DNA of 64,000 bases from Streptomyces tuirus (GTDB lineage Bacteria; Actinomycetota; Actinomycetes; Streptomycetales; Streptomycetaceae): contig NZ_AP023439.1 of NCBI RefSeq assembly GCF_014701095.1, positions 806,001 through 870,000 of the forward strand, written 5' to 3'. This document shows, one piece after another, positions 25,998 to 34,456 of the stretch. The notes beneath the pieces were generated by a model, which was given only the letters and a program-made list of their open reading frames with translations, made no database searches and was not told where the DNA came from. A program made the translations under genes and the position numbers. Every line of letters begins with the position of its first letter. The first letter of the stretch is position 1.

Positions 25998-27709
25998 GCG
26001 CTCACCTCCGTGCGCAGTTCCTCGGGCAGGTGGAACCGGGCCAGGACCGCCGCGGTGCCGGGCGGGACCCGGCCGGGGGTGGCGAGGGACACCAGGATCA
26101 TGGTGAGGAAGCCCAGGGGCACCGACCACAGCGCGGGCCAGGCGAGCAGGGCGTGCAGGGCGGCGCCCTCGCCCGGGTAGCCGGCCATGGTGGCGGCGAC
26201 GGCGAGCAGGGCGGAGCCGCCGCCGACCAGCATCCCGGCGGCGGCGCCGGGCGGGGTCAGCCGCCGCCACCAGATGCCGAGGACGAGCAGGGGGCAGAAC
26301 GAGGACGCCGAGACGGCGAAGGCGAGCCCGACGGCGTCGGCGACCGGCAGCCCGCCGACGAGGACGCTCGCCGCGAGGGGCACGGCCATGGCGAGGACCG
26401 TCCCGAGCCGGAAGTGCCGTACGCCCCGGGAGGGCAGGACGTCCTGGGTCAGGACGCCCGCGACCGCCATGGTCAGGCCCGAGGCGGTGGAGAGGAACGC
26501 GGCGAAGGCGCCGCCCGCGACCAGTGCGCCCAGCAGGTCGCCGCCCACTCCCCCGATCATGCGGTCGGGCAGCAGGAGGACGGCGGCGTCCGGATCGCCG
26601 GTGAGAGTGAGTTCGGGGGCGTAGAGGCGGCCGAGTGCGCCGTAGAGGGGTGGCAGGAGGTAGAAGGCGCCGATCAGGCCGAGGACCGCGACAGTGGTGC
26701 GGCGGGCGGCCACGCCGTGCGGGCTGGTGTAGAAGCGGACCACGACGTGCGGCAGGCCCATGGTGCCGAGGAACGTGGCGAGGATCAGCCCGTACGTGGC
26801 GTACAGCGGGCGTTCCTCGCGGCTCTCGGCCTGCGACGGGGAGAGGTCGCCGCCGCCGCTGCGCTCGGCCCGGGGGACGGGGGCGCCGGCGGGGAAGGTG
26901 AGGCGGGTGCCGCGTTCGATGCGGTGGGTGCCGGCGGGGAGTTCGAGGCGGGTGCCGGTGTGCGTCCGGCCGTCGACGGTGCCGGTCACCGCGACGCTCA
27001 GGGGCCGTTCGAGGGTGAGGTCGATGCTGTCGTCGACACGGACGACGCGCTGCTCGCGGAAGGTGGCCGGTTCGTCGAAGGCGTGCCGGGGTGCTCCGTC
27101 GCTCTGCCAGGTGAGAACCAGGAACAGGGCGGGGACGAGCAGGGCGGTGAGCTTCAGCCAGTACTGGAAGGCCTGCACGAAGGTGATGCTGCGCATGCCG
27201 CCGGCGGCGACGATGGCCGTGACGACGACGGCGACGATCACTCCGCCGAGCCAGTCGGGCGCCCCGGTCAGCACGGTCAGGGTCAATCCGGCGCCCTGGA
27301 GCTGGGGCAACAGGTACAGCCAGCCGACCCCGACGACGAAGGCACCGGCCAGCCGCCGCACGGCCTGGGAGGCGAGGCGGGCCTCGGCGAAGTCGGGGAG
27401 CGTGTAGGCGCCGGAGCGGCGCAGCGGGGCGGCGACGAAGAGCAGCAGGACCAGGTAGCCGGCGGTGTAGCCGACCGGGTACCAGAGCATGTCGGGGCCC
27501 TGGACCAGGACGAGTCCCGCGATGCCCAGGAAGGAGGCCGCGGAGAGGTACTCGCCGCTGATGGCGGCGGCGTTGAGGCGGGGGCCGACGGTGCGGGAGG
27601 CGACGTAGAAGTCGGAGGTGGTGCGGGAGATGCGCAGGCCGAAGGCGCCGACGAGGACGGTGGCGACGACGACGAGGGCGACGGCCGGGATGGCGTAGCT
27701 GGAGTTCAT
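25994..27709 (-). CDS. sodium:solute symporter (ActP/acetate-permease-like)
   Basis: This is a 571-residue SSS-family transporter with about 13 membrane helices and the family segments NAAAISGEYLSAASFLGIAG, LRRSGAYTLPDFAEAR and the LSTASGLTMAVAGVLTQDVL loop. It resembles the cation/acetate symporter branch. A soluble, strand-rich insert of roughly 80-90 residues (about 215-300; for example LTLERPLSVAVTGTVDG) sits between two helices; this is seen in some actinobacterial members. It is flanked by a LytS kinase, a small membrane protein and a LytR regulator, all on the same strand with 4- to 10-bp spacing. Confidence 0.88.
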   Translation of the reverse strand: MNSSYAIPAVALVVVATVLVGAFGLRISRTTSDFYVASRTVGPRLNAAAISGEYLSAASFLGIAGLVLVQGPDMLWYPVGYTAGYLVLLLFVAAPLRRSGAYTLPDFAEARLASQAVRRLAGAFVVGVGWLYLLPQLQGAGLTLTVLTGAPDWLGGVIVAVVVTAIVAAGGMRSITFVQAFQYWLKLTALLVPALFLVLTWQSDGAPRHAFDEPATFREQRVVRVDDSIDLTLERPLSVAVTGTVDGRTHTGTRLELPAGTHRIERGTRLTFPAGAPVPRAERSGGGDLSPSQAESREERPLYATYGLILATFLGTMGLPHVVVRFYTSPHGVAARRTTVAVLGLIGAFYLLPPLYGALGRLYAPELTLTGDPDAAVLLLPDRMIGGVGGDLLGALVAGGAFAAFLSTASGLTMAVAGVLTQDVLPSRGVRHFRLGTVLAMAVPLAASVLVGGLPVADAVGLAFAVSASSFCPLLVLGIWWRRLTPPGAAAGMLVGGGSALLAVAATMAGYPGEGAALHALLAWPALWSVPLGFLTMILVSLATPGRVPPGTAAVLARFHLPEELRTEVSA

Positions 27710-27719
27710 CGGTGGGGCT

Positions 27720-28088
27720 TCAGCGGTCTTCCACGAGGCGTATGAAGTCGCGTTCGTTGCGCTCGGCGCGGCGGACGTACCAGCGGGCGAGCAGGACGAG
27801 GGGGGCGTAGAGGCCGAAGCCGAGGACGGTCCATTCCAGGCTGCGGGCGTCGGGCATCGCCGCGAACAGCAGCGGCAGCGGTCCGACGAGCAGACCGAGG
27901 ACGGCGAACACCGTGAGGGCGGCGCGCAGTTGGGTGCGCATCAGGGAGCGGACGTAGGTGTGGCCGAGGGTGGTCTGCTCGTCGATCTCGGTGCGCGGGC
28001 GGTAGTAGGAGGACGAGGTCCGGCCGGTCCGGCGGGGCGGGCCGGTGACGACGACGCGGCGTTCGGTGTGGTCCGGGGGCACGGTCAC
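27720..28088 (-). CDS. small membrane protein associated with the symporter (DUF485-like topology)
   Basis: This 122-residue protein has a polar Arg/Pro-rich N-terminus, two membrane helices (AALTVFAVLGLLVGPLPLLF and LEWTVLGFGLYAPLVLLARW) and a charged tail YVRRAERNERDFIRLVED. Its place upstream of an SSS permease, and its topology, match the DUF485 partner proteins of ActP-type symporters, although the sequence is divergent. Its start overlaps the LytR stop by 4 bp. Confidence 0.7.
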   Translation of the reverse strand: MTVPPDHTERRVVVTGPPRRTGRTSSSYYRPRTEIDEQTTLGHTYVRSLMRTQLRAALTVFAVLGLLVGPLPLLFAAMPDARSLEWTVLGFGLYAPLVLLARWYVRRAERNERDFIRLVEDR

Positions 28089-28834
28089 GGCCTCCTCATG
28101 AGCAGGTCGCGCAGTTCGCGGGTGTGGCGCCGGCTGACCTGGAGTTCTTCGGAGCCGACGAGGACGCTGACGGTGCCCGCGTCGAGGCGGAGTTCGCCGA
28201 TGTGGCGCAGGGCGACGAGGTGGCGGCGGTGGATGCGGAGGAAGCCGCGGGTGCGCCAGCGCTCCTCCAGGGTGGACAGCGGGATGCGGACCAGGTGGCT
28301 GCCCTTGACGGTGTGCAGGCGGGCGTAGTCGCCCTGGGCCTCGACGTGGGTGATGTCCTCGACGGCGACGAAGCGGGTCACGCCGCCGAGTTCGACGGGT
28401 ATGTGGTCCGGGTCGGGTTCGTGCACGGGGATGCGCGGGGCGGCGCCGCGCAGCTCGGCGGCCCTGCGGACGGCTTCGGCGAGCCGCTCCTTGCGGACCG
28501 GTTTGAGGACGTAGTCGACGGCCTTGAGGTCGAAGGCCTGCACGGCGAAGTCCTCATGGGCGGTGACGAACACGACGAGCGGCGGCCGGGCGAAGCCGGT
28601 GAGCAGCCGGGCGAGGTCGAGGCCGTCGAGGCCGGGCATCTGGATGTCGAGGAAGACGACGTCGATGGCTTCGGGCCCGCCGGGGCCGGACTCCAGGGCG
28701 CGGTTCATGCGGCGCAGCGCCTCGGTCGCGTCGCCGGCGCCCTCGGCGCTGCCGATGCGGGGGTCGGCGTGCAGGAGGTAGAGCAGTTCCTCCAGGGAGG
28801 GGCGTTCGTCGTCGACAGCCAGGGCGCGCAGCAT
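28085..28834 (-). CDS. LytR/AlgR-type response regulator
   Basis: From ATG 28834 the protein is 249 residues. The receiver domain spans 1-125: acidic pocket VDDE, phospho-acceptor Asp in DVVFLDIQMPGLDGLDLARL, then VFVTAHEDFAVQAFDL and DYVLKPVRKERLAEAVRR. A C-terminal LytTR DNA-binding domain (about 150-247) contains VEAQGDYARLHT and GFLRIHRRHLVALRHI. It is the partner of the LytS kinase at the other end of the operon. LytTR regulators bind pairs of imperfect direct repeats and usually activate membrane or transport genes. Confidence 0.92.
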   Translation of the reverse strand: MLRALAVDDERPSLEELLYLLHADPRIGSAEGAGDATEALRRMNRALESGPGGPEAIDVVFLDIQMPGLDGLDLARLLTGFARPPLVVFVTAHEDFAVQAFDLKAVDYVLKPVRKERLAEAVRRAAELRGAAPRIPVHEPDPDHIPVELGGVTRFVAVEDITHVEAQGDYARLHTVKGSHLVRIPLSTLEERWRTRGFLRIHRRHLVALRHIGELRLDAGTVSVLVGSEELQVSRRHTRELRDLLMRRP

Positions 28835-28954
28835 GACCCGGAGTGTAGGGGTGATCCGTACGTCCGGGCATGTGCCGGGGGTGGACGTATCCGCTGGGTA
28901 CGGTGCCCGCGCCGGGCGGGCGCGGGCGGGGGTGCCGGTGGATACAGTGCCCGC

Positions 28955-29470
28955 ATGAGCAGCAGGTCCACGGCGTTCGACGAGCTCGACCGGAAGATCA
29001 TCACGGCGTTGATGGCGAACGCCAGGACGTCGTTCGCGGAGATCGGCACGGCGATCGGGCTGTCGGCCACGGCGGTCAAGCGGCGGGTCGACCGGTTGCG
29101 CGAGACGGGTGTGATCACCGGGTTCTCGGCGACGGTGAAGCCGTCGGCGCTGGGCTGGCGCACGGAGGCCTACGTCGAGGTGTACTGCGAGGGCGCGGCG
29201 CCGCCGCGGCGGCTGGCGGAGGTCGTGCGCGACTACCCGGAGATCGCCGCGGCGATGACCGTGACGGGCGGCGCGGACGCGCTGCTGCACGTGCGGGCGC
29301 GGGACGTGGAGCACTTCGAGGAGGTGCTGGAGCGGATCCGGCAGGAGCCGTTCATCCGGAAGACGATCAGCGTGATGGTGCTGTCCCATCTGCTGCCGGA
29401 GAGTCCGGAGGCGGGGGCGAGTCAGCCGGCCCCCGAGGGGGTCGCAGGGGGCGCAGCAGACGTGCGCTGA
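28955..29470 (+). CDS. Lrp/AsnC family transcriptional regulator
   Basis: The 171-residue protein starts at ATG 28955. The N-terminal HTH (residues about 8-58) is LDRKIITALMANARTSFAEI then SATAVKRRVDRLRETGVITG. A C-terminal RAM domain (about 70-150) contains AYVEVYCEG and MTVTGGADALLHVRARDVEH. The end is a Pro/Gly-rich tail. It lies immediately upstream of the dimethylargininase-ornithine aminotransferase pair with an inverted repeat between, so control of arginine/ornithine catabolism in response to an amino acid is likely. Confidence 0.92.
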   Translation: MSSRSTAFDELDRKIITALMANARTSFAEIGTAIGLSATAVKRRVDRLRETGVITGFSATVKPSALGWRTEAYVEVYCEGAAPPRRLAEVVRDYPEIAAAMTVTGGADALLHVRARDVEHFEEVLERIRQEPFIRKTISVMVLSHLLPESPEAGASQPAPEGVAGGAADVR

Positions 29471-29474
29471 GCGG

Positions 29475-29524
29475 CGACAAGACGCAGCGTTCCTGCGTGA
29501 ACGCGCAACCTTTGTTTCTTGTCG
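29475..29524. promoter_or_regulatory. nested inverted repeats between lrp and ddaH
   Basis: Outer arms CGACAAGA (29475-29482) and TCTTGTCG (29517-29524) flank an inner 6-bp hairpin ACGCAG (29482-29487) and CTGCGT (29493-29498). The site lies in the promoter region of ddaH and is a plausible Lrp operator or leader hairpin. Confidence 0.5.
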
Positions 29525-29596
29525 GGCACCACCCTCAGTTCCTACCGTTGTGTCAACCCCCAGTCACACACCGTAAGGAAGCGGAGGGACCCCTCT

Positions 29597-30418
29597 GTGC
29601 CCGACTCCCGTGTGCCGCGCCGGCGGCGCTACCTCGTCTGCGAACCCAGACACTTCGCCGTGCAGTACGCGATCAACCCGTGGATGCACCCCGACGAACC
29701 CGTCGACGTGCTCCGCGCCCTGGACCAGTGGCAGGCGCTGGTCGACACCTACCGTGCCCACGGCCATACCGTGGACAGTGTGAAACCCGTTCCCGGCCTG
29801 CCGGACATGGTTTTCGCCGCGAACGCGGCGGTCGTCGTCGACGGCCGCGTCTTCGGCTCGCTCTTCCACGCGCCCGAGCGCCGCCCCGAGTCCGTGCCGT
29901 TCGAGGCGTGGTTCAAGGCGGCGGGCTACGAGGTGTACCACCCCGAGTCGGTGTGCGAGGGCGAGGGCGACCTGGTCCCGGCCGGCCGCTGGATCCTGGC
30001 GGGGACGGGCTTCCGTACGACCCGGGAGGCCCACAGCGAGGTGCAGGAGCACTTCGGGACGCCGGTGATCAGCCTGACGCTGGTGGATCCGTACTTCTAC
30101 CACCTGGACACGGCTCTGTTCGTCCTCGACGAAGACAACATCGCCTACTACCCCGAGGCGTTCTCGCCGGGCAGCCGTGAGGTGCTGGCCCGGCTGTACC
30201 CGGACGCGGTGCTCGCCACCCGCGAGGACGCGATGGCGTTCGGGCTCAACTCCGTCTCCGACGGGCGCCACGTGTTCATCTCACCGGGGGCGACGGGCCT
30301 CGCCGAGCAGCTGGCCGGCCGCGGCTATGTCCCCGTCCCCGTCGACCTGTCCGAATTCCAGAAGGCCGGGGGCGGCATCAAGTGCTGCACCCAGGAGATC
30401 CGGGAGATCCGCTCATGA
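29597..30418 (+). CDS. ddaH: dimethylargininase (N-omega,N-omega-dimethylarginine dimethylaminohydrolase)
   Basis: This is a 273-residue member of the amidinotransferase fold, from GTG 29597 with GGAGGG eight bases upstream. Family features are YLVCEPRHFAVQYAINPWMH, GLPDMVFAANAAVV, catalytic His in DPYFYHLDTALFVL and catalytic Cys in KAGGGIKCCTQEIR at the C-terminus. The enzyme converts methylated arginines (or arginine-like guanidines) to citrulline. Its TGA overlaps the ATG of the ornithine aminotransferase, so the pair acts in arginine-derived catabolism. Substrate preference for methylarginine rather than another guanidine is not proven. Confidence 0.9.
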   Translation: MPDSRVPRRRRYLVCEPRHFAVQYAINPWMHPDEPVDVLRALDQWQALVDTYRAHGHTVDSVKPVPGLPDMVFAANAAVVVDGRVFGSLFHAPERRPESVPFEAWFKAAGYEVYHPESVCEGEGDLVPAGRWILAGTGFRTTREAHSEVQEHFGTPVISLTLVDPYFYHLDTALFVLDEDNIAYYPEAFSPGSREVLARLYPDAVLATREDAMAFGLNSVSDGRHVFISPGATGLAEQLAGRGYVPVPVDLSEFQKAGGGIKCCTQEIREIRS

Positions 30419-31668
30419 CCGCACCCGTCCGCACCGAGGACTCGCAGGGGGACCGTGGCCCGCGGGAGACCCGTGGCTCGCAGGAGCTGATCCGCGCGGA
30501 GGAGCCGGTCCTCGCGCACAACTACCACCCGCTGCCGGTGGTCGTCGCCCGCGCCGAGGGCACCTGGGTGGAGGACGTGGAGGGGCGGCGCTACCTCGAC
30601 ATGCTCGCCGGGTACTCGGCCCTCAACTTCGGCCACCGGCACCCGGCGCTGATCGAGGCGGCCCATCGTCAGCTCGACCGGCTGACCCTCACCTCGCGCG
30701 CCTTTCACAACGACCGGCTCGCCGAGTTCGCGGAGCGGCTGGCCGCGCTGACCGGCATGGACATGGTGCTGCCCATGAACACCGGCGCGGAGGCGGTGGA
30801 GAGCGGCGTGAAGGTGGCCCGGAAGTGGGCCTACGACGTCAAGGGCGTGCCGGCCGACCGGGCGACGATCGTGGTGGCGGCGGACAACTTCCACGGGCGT
30901 ACGACGACGATCGTCAGCTTCTCCACGGACGAGACGGCCCGTGCGGGCTTCGGGCCCTTCACGCCGGGTTTCCGGGTGGTGCCGTACAACGACCTGGCCG
31001 CGATGGAGGCGGCGGTCGACGAGACGACGGCGGCGGTGCTGATCGAGCCGGTCCAGGGCGAGGCGGGGGTGATCATTCCCGACGACGGCTACCTCGCCGG
31101 TGTGCGGGAGCTGACCCGCCGCAAGGGCTGTCTGTTCATCGCGGACGAGATCCAGTCCGGGCTCGGCCGCACGGGCCGCACGCTGGCGGTCGAGCACGAG
31201 CCGGTGGTGCCGGACGTGCTGCTGCTGGGCAAGGCGCTGGGCGGCGGCATCGTGCCGGTGTCGGCGGTGGTCGGGCGCCGGGAGGTGCTCGGGGTGCTGC
31301 ATCCCGGGGAGCACGGCTCCACGTTCGGCGGCAATCCGCTGGCGGCGGCGGTCGGTACGGCGGTGGTGGAGCTGCTGGAGACGGGCGAGTTCCAGCGCCG
31401 GGCGGCCGAGCTGGGCGGCATCCTGCGCGACGGTCTGACGGGGCTGGTCGGCAAGGGCGTCGTCGGGTTCCGCTCGCGCGGCCTGTGGGCGGGCGTCGAC
31501 ATCGACCCCGCGCTCGGCACCGGCCGCGAGATCAGCGAACGCCTCATGCGGGAGGGCGTCCTGGCGAAGGACACCCACGGCTCCACGATCCGCCTGGCCC
31601 CGCCGCTCACCATCACGGCCGAGGAGCTGACGGGGGCACTCGCGGCGCTGGAGAAGGCACTGGGGTAA
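30415..31668 (+). CDS. rocD: ornithine--oxo-acid transaminase
   Basis: The 417-residue class III aminotransferase starts at ATG 30415. Motifs: EGRRYLDMLAGYSALNFGHR near the N-terminus, MNTGAEAVESGVKVARKWAY (PLP phosphate contacts), LFIADEIQSGLGRTG and the PLP Lys in VLLLGKALGGGIVP. HGSTFGGNPLAAA follows. It transfers the delta-amino group of ornithine to 2-oxoglutarate, giving glutamate semialdehyde for proline and glutamate. Translational overlap with ddaH supports a joint arginine-to-glutamate route under the upstream Lrp regulator. The N-terminal 30 residues are an unconserved polar leader. Confidence 0.93.
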   Translation: MTAPVRTEDSQGDRGPRETRGSQELIRAEEPVLAHNYHPLPVVVARAEGTWVEDVEGRRYLDMLAGYSALNFGHRHPALIEAAHRQLDRLTLTSRAFHNDRLAEFAERLAALTGMDMVLPMNTGAEAVESGVKVARKWAYDVKGVPADRATIVVAADNFHGRTTTIVSFSTDETARAGFGPFTPGFRVVPYNDLAAMEAAVDETTAAVLIEPVQGEAGVIIPDDGYLAGVRELTRRKGCLFIADEIQSGLGRTGRTLAVEHEPVVPDVLLLGKALGGGIVPVSAVVGRREVLGVLHPGEHGSTFGGNPLAAAVGTAVVELLETGEFQRRAAELGGILRDGLTGLVGKGVVGFRSRGLWAGVDIDPALGTGREISERLMREGVLAKDTHGSTIRLAPPLTITAEELTGALAALEKALG

Positions 31669-31686
31669 GGGGCACCCGGGTCACGG

Positions 31687-31731
31687 GGGGCAGGGGCGGA
31701 GCGCCCGGCACGGGCCGGCCGCCCCTGCCCC
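31687..31731 (+). terminator. hairpin terminator after rocD
   Basis: Arms GGGGCAGGGGCGG (31687-31699) and CCGCCCCTGCCCC (31719-31731), 13 bp perfect, with a GC-rich inner loop, lie 18 bp after the rocD stop. The rest of the gap to 31933 shows only the promoter and ribosome site of the next gene. Confidence 0.75.
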
Positions 31732-31933
31732 ACGTGCCGCTCCGGGGCCCGGACCAGGGAGGTCCTGCGGACCCGCCGCGTCTCCCCCGCCGACTTCTGC
31801 CTCGGAAACCGAACGGTGCCTCAACCGCTTCCCCGCGCCCCGACCGGCCCTCCACAAGCCGCCCCTCGGTGCCAGAAGGGTGAAGATTGGGGCAAGAGGT
31901 GGTAGACCACTCTCAGCGACAGAGAGGTCGGCC

Positions 31934-34390
31934 GTGGGCGCAGACGAGGTGTACGGCGTTGCCCGGCAGCGGTTCGACGTGGCCGACGCGGCGCCCCTGT
32001 TGCTCGATCCACAGGGCGTGGTGACGGGCTGGACCAGCGGTGCCCGGCGTCTGCTGGCGTACCCGGCGTCGGAGGCGGTCGGCAGGAAGCTGGCCGAGCT
32101 GCTGGCCGCCGAGGACGCCGAGCGCGTGCCGGACCTGGTCGAGCGCTGCCGCAGGGACGGCGGCTGGACGGGACTGCTGACGGCCCGCCGCCGGGACGGG
32201 CACCCCGTGAAGGTCGCGGCGCGGATCACCTCGGCCGAGGAGCCGAACGGCGGCTCGCGCTGGCTGATGCTGCTGTCGGAGCTGGCGGACGCCCCCGGCT
32301 GGGACATGAGCCGTAGGGTCCTGGAGCAGATGGCGGCGTGCGCCCCGGTCGGTATCGCCATCGTGGACACGGACCTGCGCTTCGTGTGGTCGAACGCCGC
32401 TCTGGAGCAGTTCGGCGGCGGTCCGGCGCCGCGACGGCTCGGGCTGCGCTTCGCGGACGTCCAGCCGGGCATGGACGCCCAGGCGGTGGAGGCCCAGATG
32501 CGGCACGTGCTGGAGACCGGCGAGGCGGTGGTCGGCTACGAGCACGTGGGCCACGTGCGCTCGGCGCCACTGCGCGAGACGGCGCACATGCTGTCGTTCA
32601 CCCGGCTCGAGGACGACCGGGGCCATCCGATCGGCGTCTACTACACGGTGGTGGACATGACCGACCGGCACCGTGCGCGGCAGCGGCTGGCGCTGCTCGA
32701 CCGGGCCGGCGAGAGCATCGGCCGCAGCCTGGACCTCACGCGCACCGCGCAGGAACTCGCGGACGTGGCCGTGCCGGGGCTGGCCGACTTCGTCACCGTG
32801 GACCTGCTGGAGTCGGTGCTGCGGGGCGCCGAGCCGGCCCCCGGCCCGCTGGCGGACTCGGAGGAGCCGGTGGAGCTGCGCCGCGCCGGGTACCGGTCCG
32901 TGCAGGACCTCGCGGAGGCCGTCATCGAGGTCGGCGAGGTGGTGGCCTTCCGGGCCGGGACGCCGCCCTTCCGCTGTCTGGCCACGGGACGGTCCTGGCG
33001 CGCGGAGCAGCTGGACCCGCTGACCCGGGACTGGACCACGGACACCCCGAGCGGCCGCCGGGCCACGTTCCGGGAGCTGGGACTGCACAGCGTGATGACC
33101 GTGCCGATCCGTTCGCGCGGTACCACCCTGGGCATCACGACGTTCTACCGGCGCCACGACCGGGAGTTCTTCGGCGAGGAGGACCTGCGGCTCGCGGAGG
33201 ATCTCGTCGCCCGCGCGGCCGTCTGTGTGGACAACGCCCGCCGCTACACCCGCGAGCGGGACGCCGCACTCGTCCTGCAGCGCAGTCTGCTCCCTCACCG
33301 GCTCCCCGAGCAGGACGCCGTCGAGGTGGCCGCGTGCTACCGGCCGGCCGACGAGCTGACCGGTCTCGGCGGCGACTGGTACGACCTCATCCCGCTGTCC
33401 GGGGCGCGCGTCGCGCTGGTCGTGGGCGAGGTGCCCGGGCACGGCATCGACGCCGCCGCGGCCATGGGGCAGCTGCGGACCGCCGTACGGACCCTGGCGG
33501 CGCTGGAACTGCCGCCCGAGGAGGTGCTCGCGCACCTCGACGACCTGGTGGCGCGGTCGGCGCGGGAGGAGGGTGCGGAGCCCGGGGCGGTGGGTTCCGC
33601 GGGGACGCAGGGCGTGGGCTCCGGGTGCCTGTACGTCGTCTACGACCCGGTCGACGGCGGGTGCTCGATGGCCGCGGCGGGGCATCCGGCCCCGGCCGTG
33701 GTGATGCCCGACCGCTCGGTGGTGTTCGTCGACCTGCCGCAGGGGCCGCCGCTCGGCGTGGGCGGCCCGCCGTTCGAGGCGGTCGAGCTGCCCCTCGCGG
33801 AGGGCAGCACGCTCGCGCTGCACACCGACGGCCTGCTGGCCCGGGGCGAGACCTGGGCCGTGGACGCGGGCCGGGAGCGGTTGCGCCGCGCGCTGGAGCA
33901 GGCGGGTCCGCTGGAGTCGTACTGCCGGTCCGTGGTCGACGCGCTGGTGCCGGCCCGCCCGCACGACGACGTGGCCCTGCTGATGGCGCGGACGAAACGT
34001 CTCGGCACCGAGCAGGTCGCGGCCTGGGAGTTGCCCTCGGACCCGGCCGTGGTCGCCGATGCCCGCCGCATCGCCACCCGGCAGCTGGCGCACTGGGGCC
34101 TGGAGGAGCTCGCCTTCACCACGGAGCTGGTGGTGAGCGAGCTGGTCACCAACGCCATCCGGTACGCCACCGGGTCCATCCGGCTCCGGCTGATCCGGGA
34201 GCGTGCCCTGGTCTGCGAGGTCCTCGACGGCGGCGCCACCGCACCCCATCTGCGCCATCCCCGTACGACGGACGAGGGCGGGCGCGGGCTGCTGCTGGTC
34301 TCTCAGCTCACGCAGCGGTGGGGCACCCGGTTCGTGCCCGAGGGGAAGATCATCTGGGCCGAGCAGGCCCTGCCGGACCCACCGGAATGA
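31934..34390 (+). CDS. SpoIIE-type PP2C phosphatase with PAS, GAF and anti-sigma-like ATPase domains
   Basis: From GTG 31934 (GAGAGG upstream) the product is 818 residues. In order: PAS (about 15-130, PLLLDPQGVVTGWTSGARRL), a second PAS (about 140-260, GIAIVDTDLRFVWSNAALEQ), GAF (about 275-440), SpoIIE PP2C phosphatase (about 460-665, GGDWYDLIPLSGARVALVVG, MAAAGHPAPAVV) and a HATPase domain (about 690-815, ELVVSELVTNAIRY, GRGLLLVSQLTQRWG). Such proteins dephosphorylate anti-sigma antagonists and may also phosphorylate them. The metal-binding aspartates are recognisable except that GEVPGHGID has Glu where Asp is usual. A second, simpler phosphatase follows 66 bp on. Confidence 0.9.
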   Translation: MGADEVYGVARQRFDVADAAPLLLDPQGVVTGWTSGARRLLAYPASEAVGRKLAELLAAEDAERVPDLVERCRRDGGWTGLLTARRRDGHPVKVAARITSAEEPNGGSRWLMLLSELADAPGWDMSRRVLEQMAACAPVGIAIVDTDLRFVWSNAALEQFGGGPAPRRLGLRFADVQPGMDAQAVEAQMRHVLETGEAVVGYEHVGHVRSAPLRETAHMLSFTRLEDDRGHPIGVYYTVVDMTDRHRARQRLALLDRAGESIGRSLDLTRTAQELADVAVPGLADFVTVDLLESVLRGAEPAPGPLADSEEPVELRRAGYRSVQDLAEAVIEVGEVVAFRAGTPPFRCLATGRSWRAEQLDPLTRDWTTDTPSGRRATFRELGLHSVMTVPIRSRGTTLGITTFYRRHDREFFGEEDLRLAEDLVARAAVCVDNARRYTRERDAALVLQRSLLPHRLPEQDAVEVAACYRPADELTGLGGDWYDLIPLSGARVALVVGEVPGHGIDAAAAMGQLRTAVRTLAALELPPEEVLAHLDDLVARSAREEGAEPGAVGSAGTQGVGSGCLYVVYDPVDGGCSMAAAGHPAPAVVMPDRSVVFVDLPQGPPLGVGGPPFEAVELPLAEGSTLALHTDGLLARGETWAVDAGRERLRRALEQAGPLESYCRSVVDALVPARPHDDVALLMARTKRLGTEQVAAWELPSDPAVVADARRIATRQLAHWGLEELAFTTELVVSELVTNAIRYATGSIRLRLIRERALVCEVLDGGATAPHLRHPRTTDEGGRGLLLVSQLTQRWGTRFVPEGKIIWAEQALPDPPE

Positions 34391-34456
34391 AGCCGGTCGA
34401 GGTTGGCTCATACCGTGCGAAACTGGTGTGATTCCGGCAGCGGTGAGGCGGCGGCC

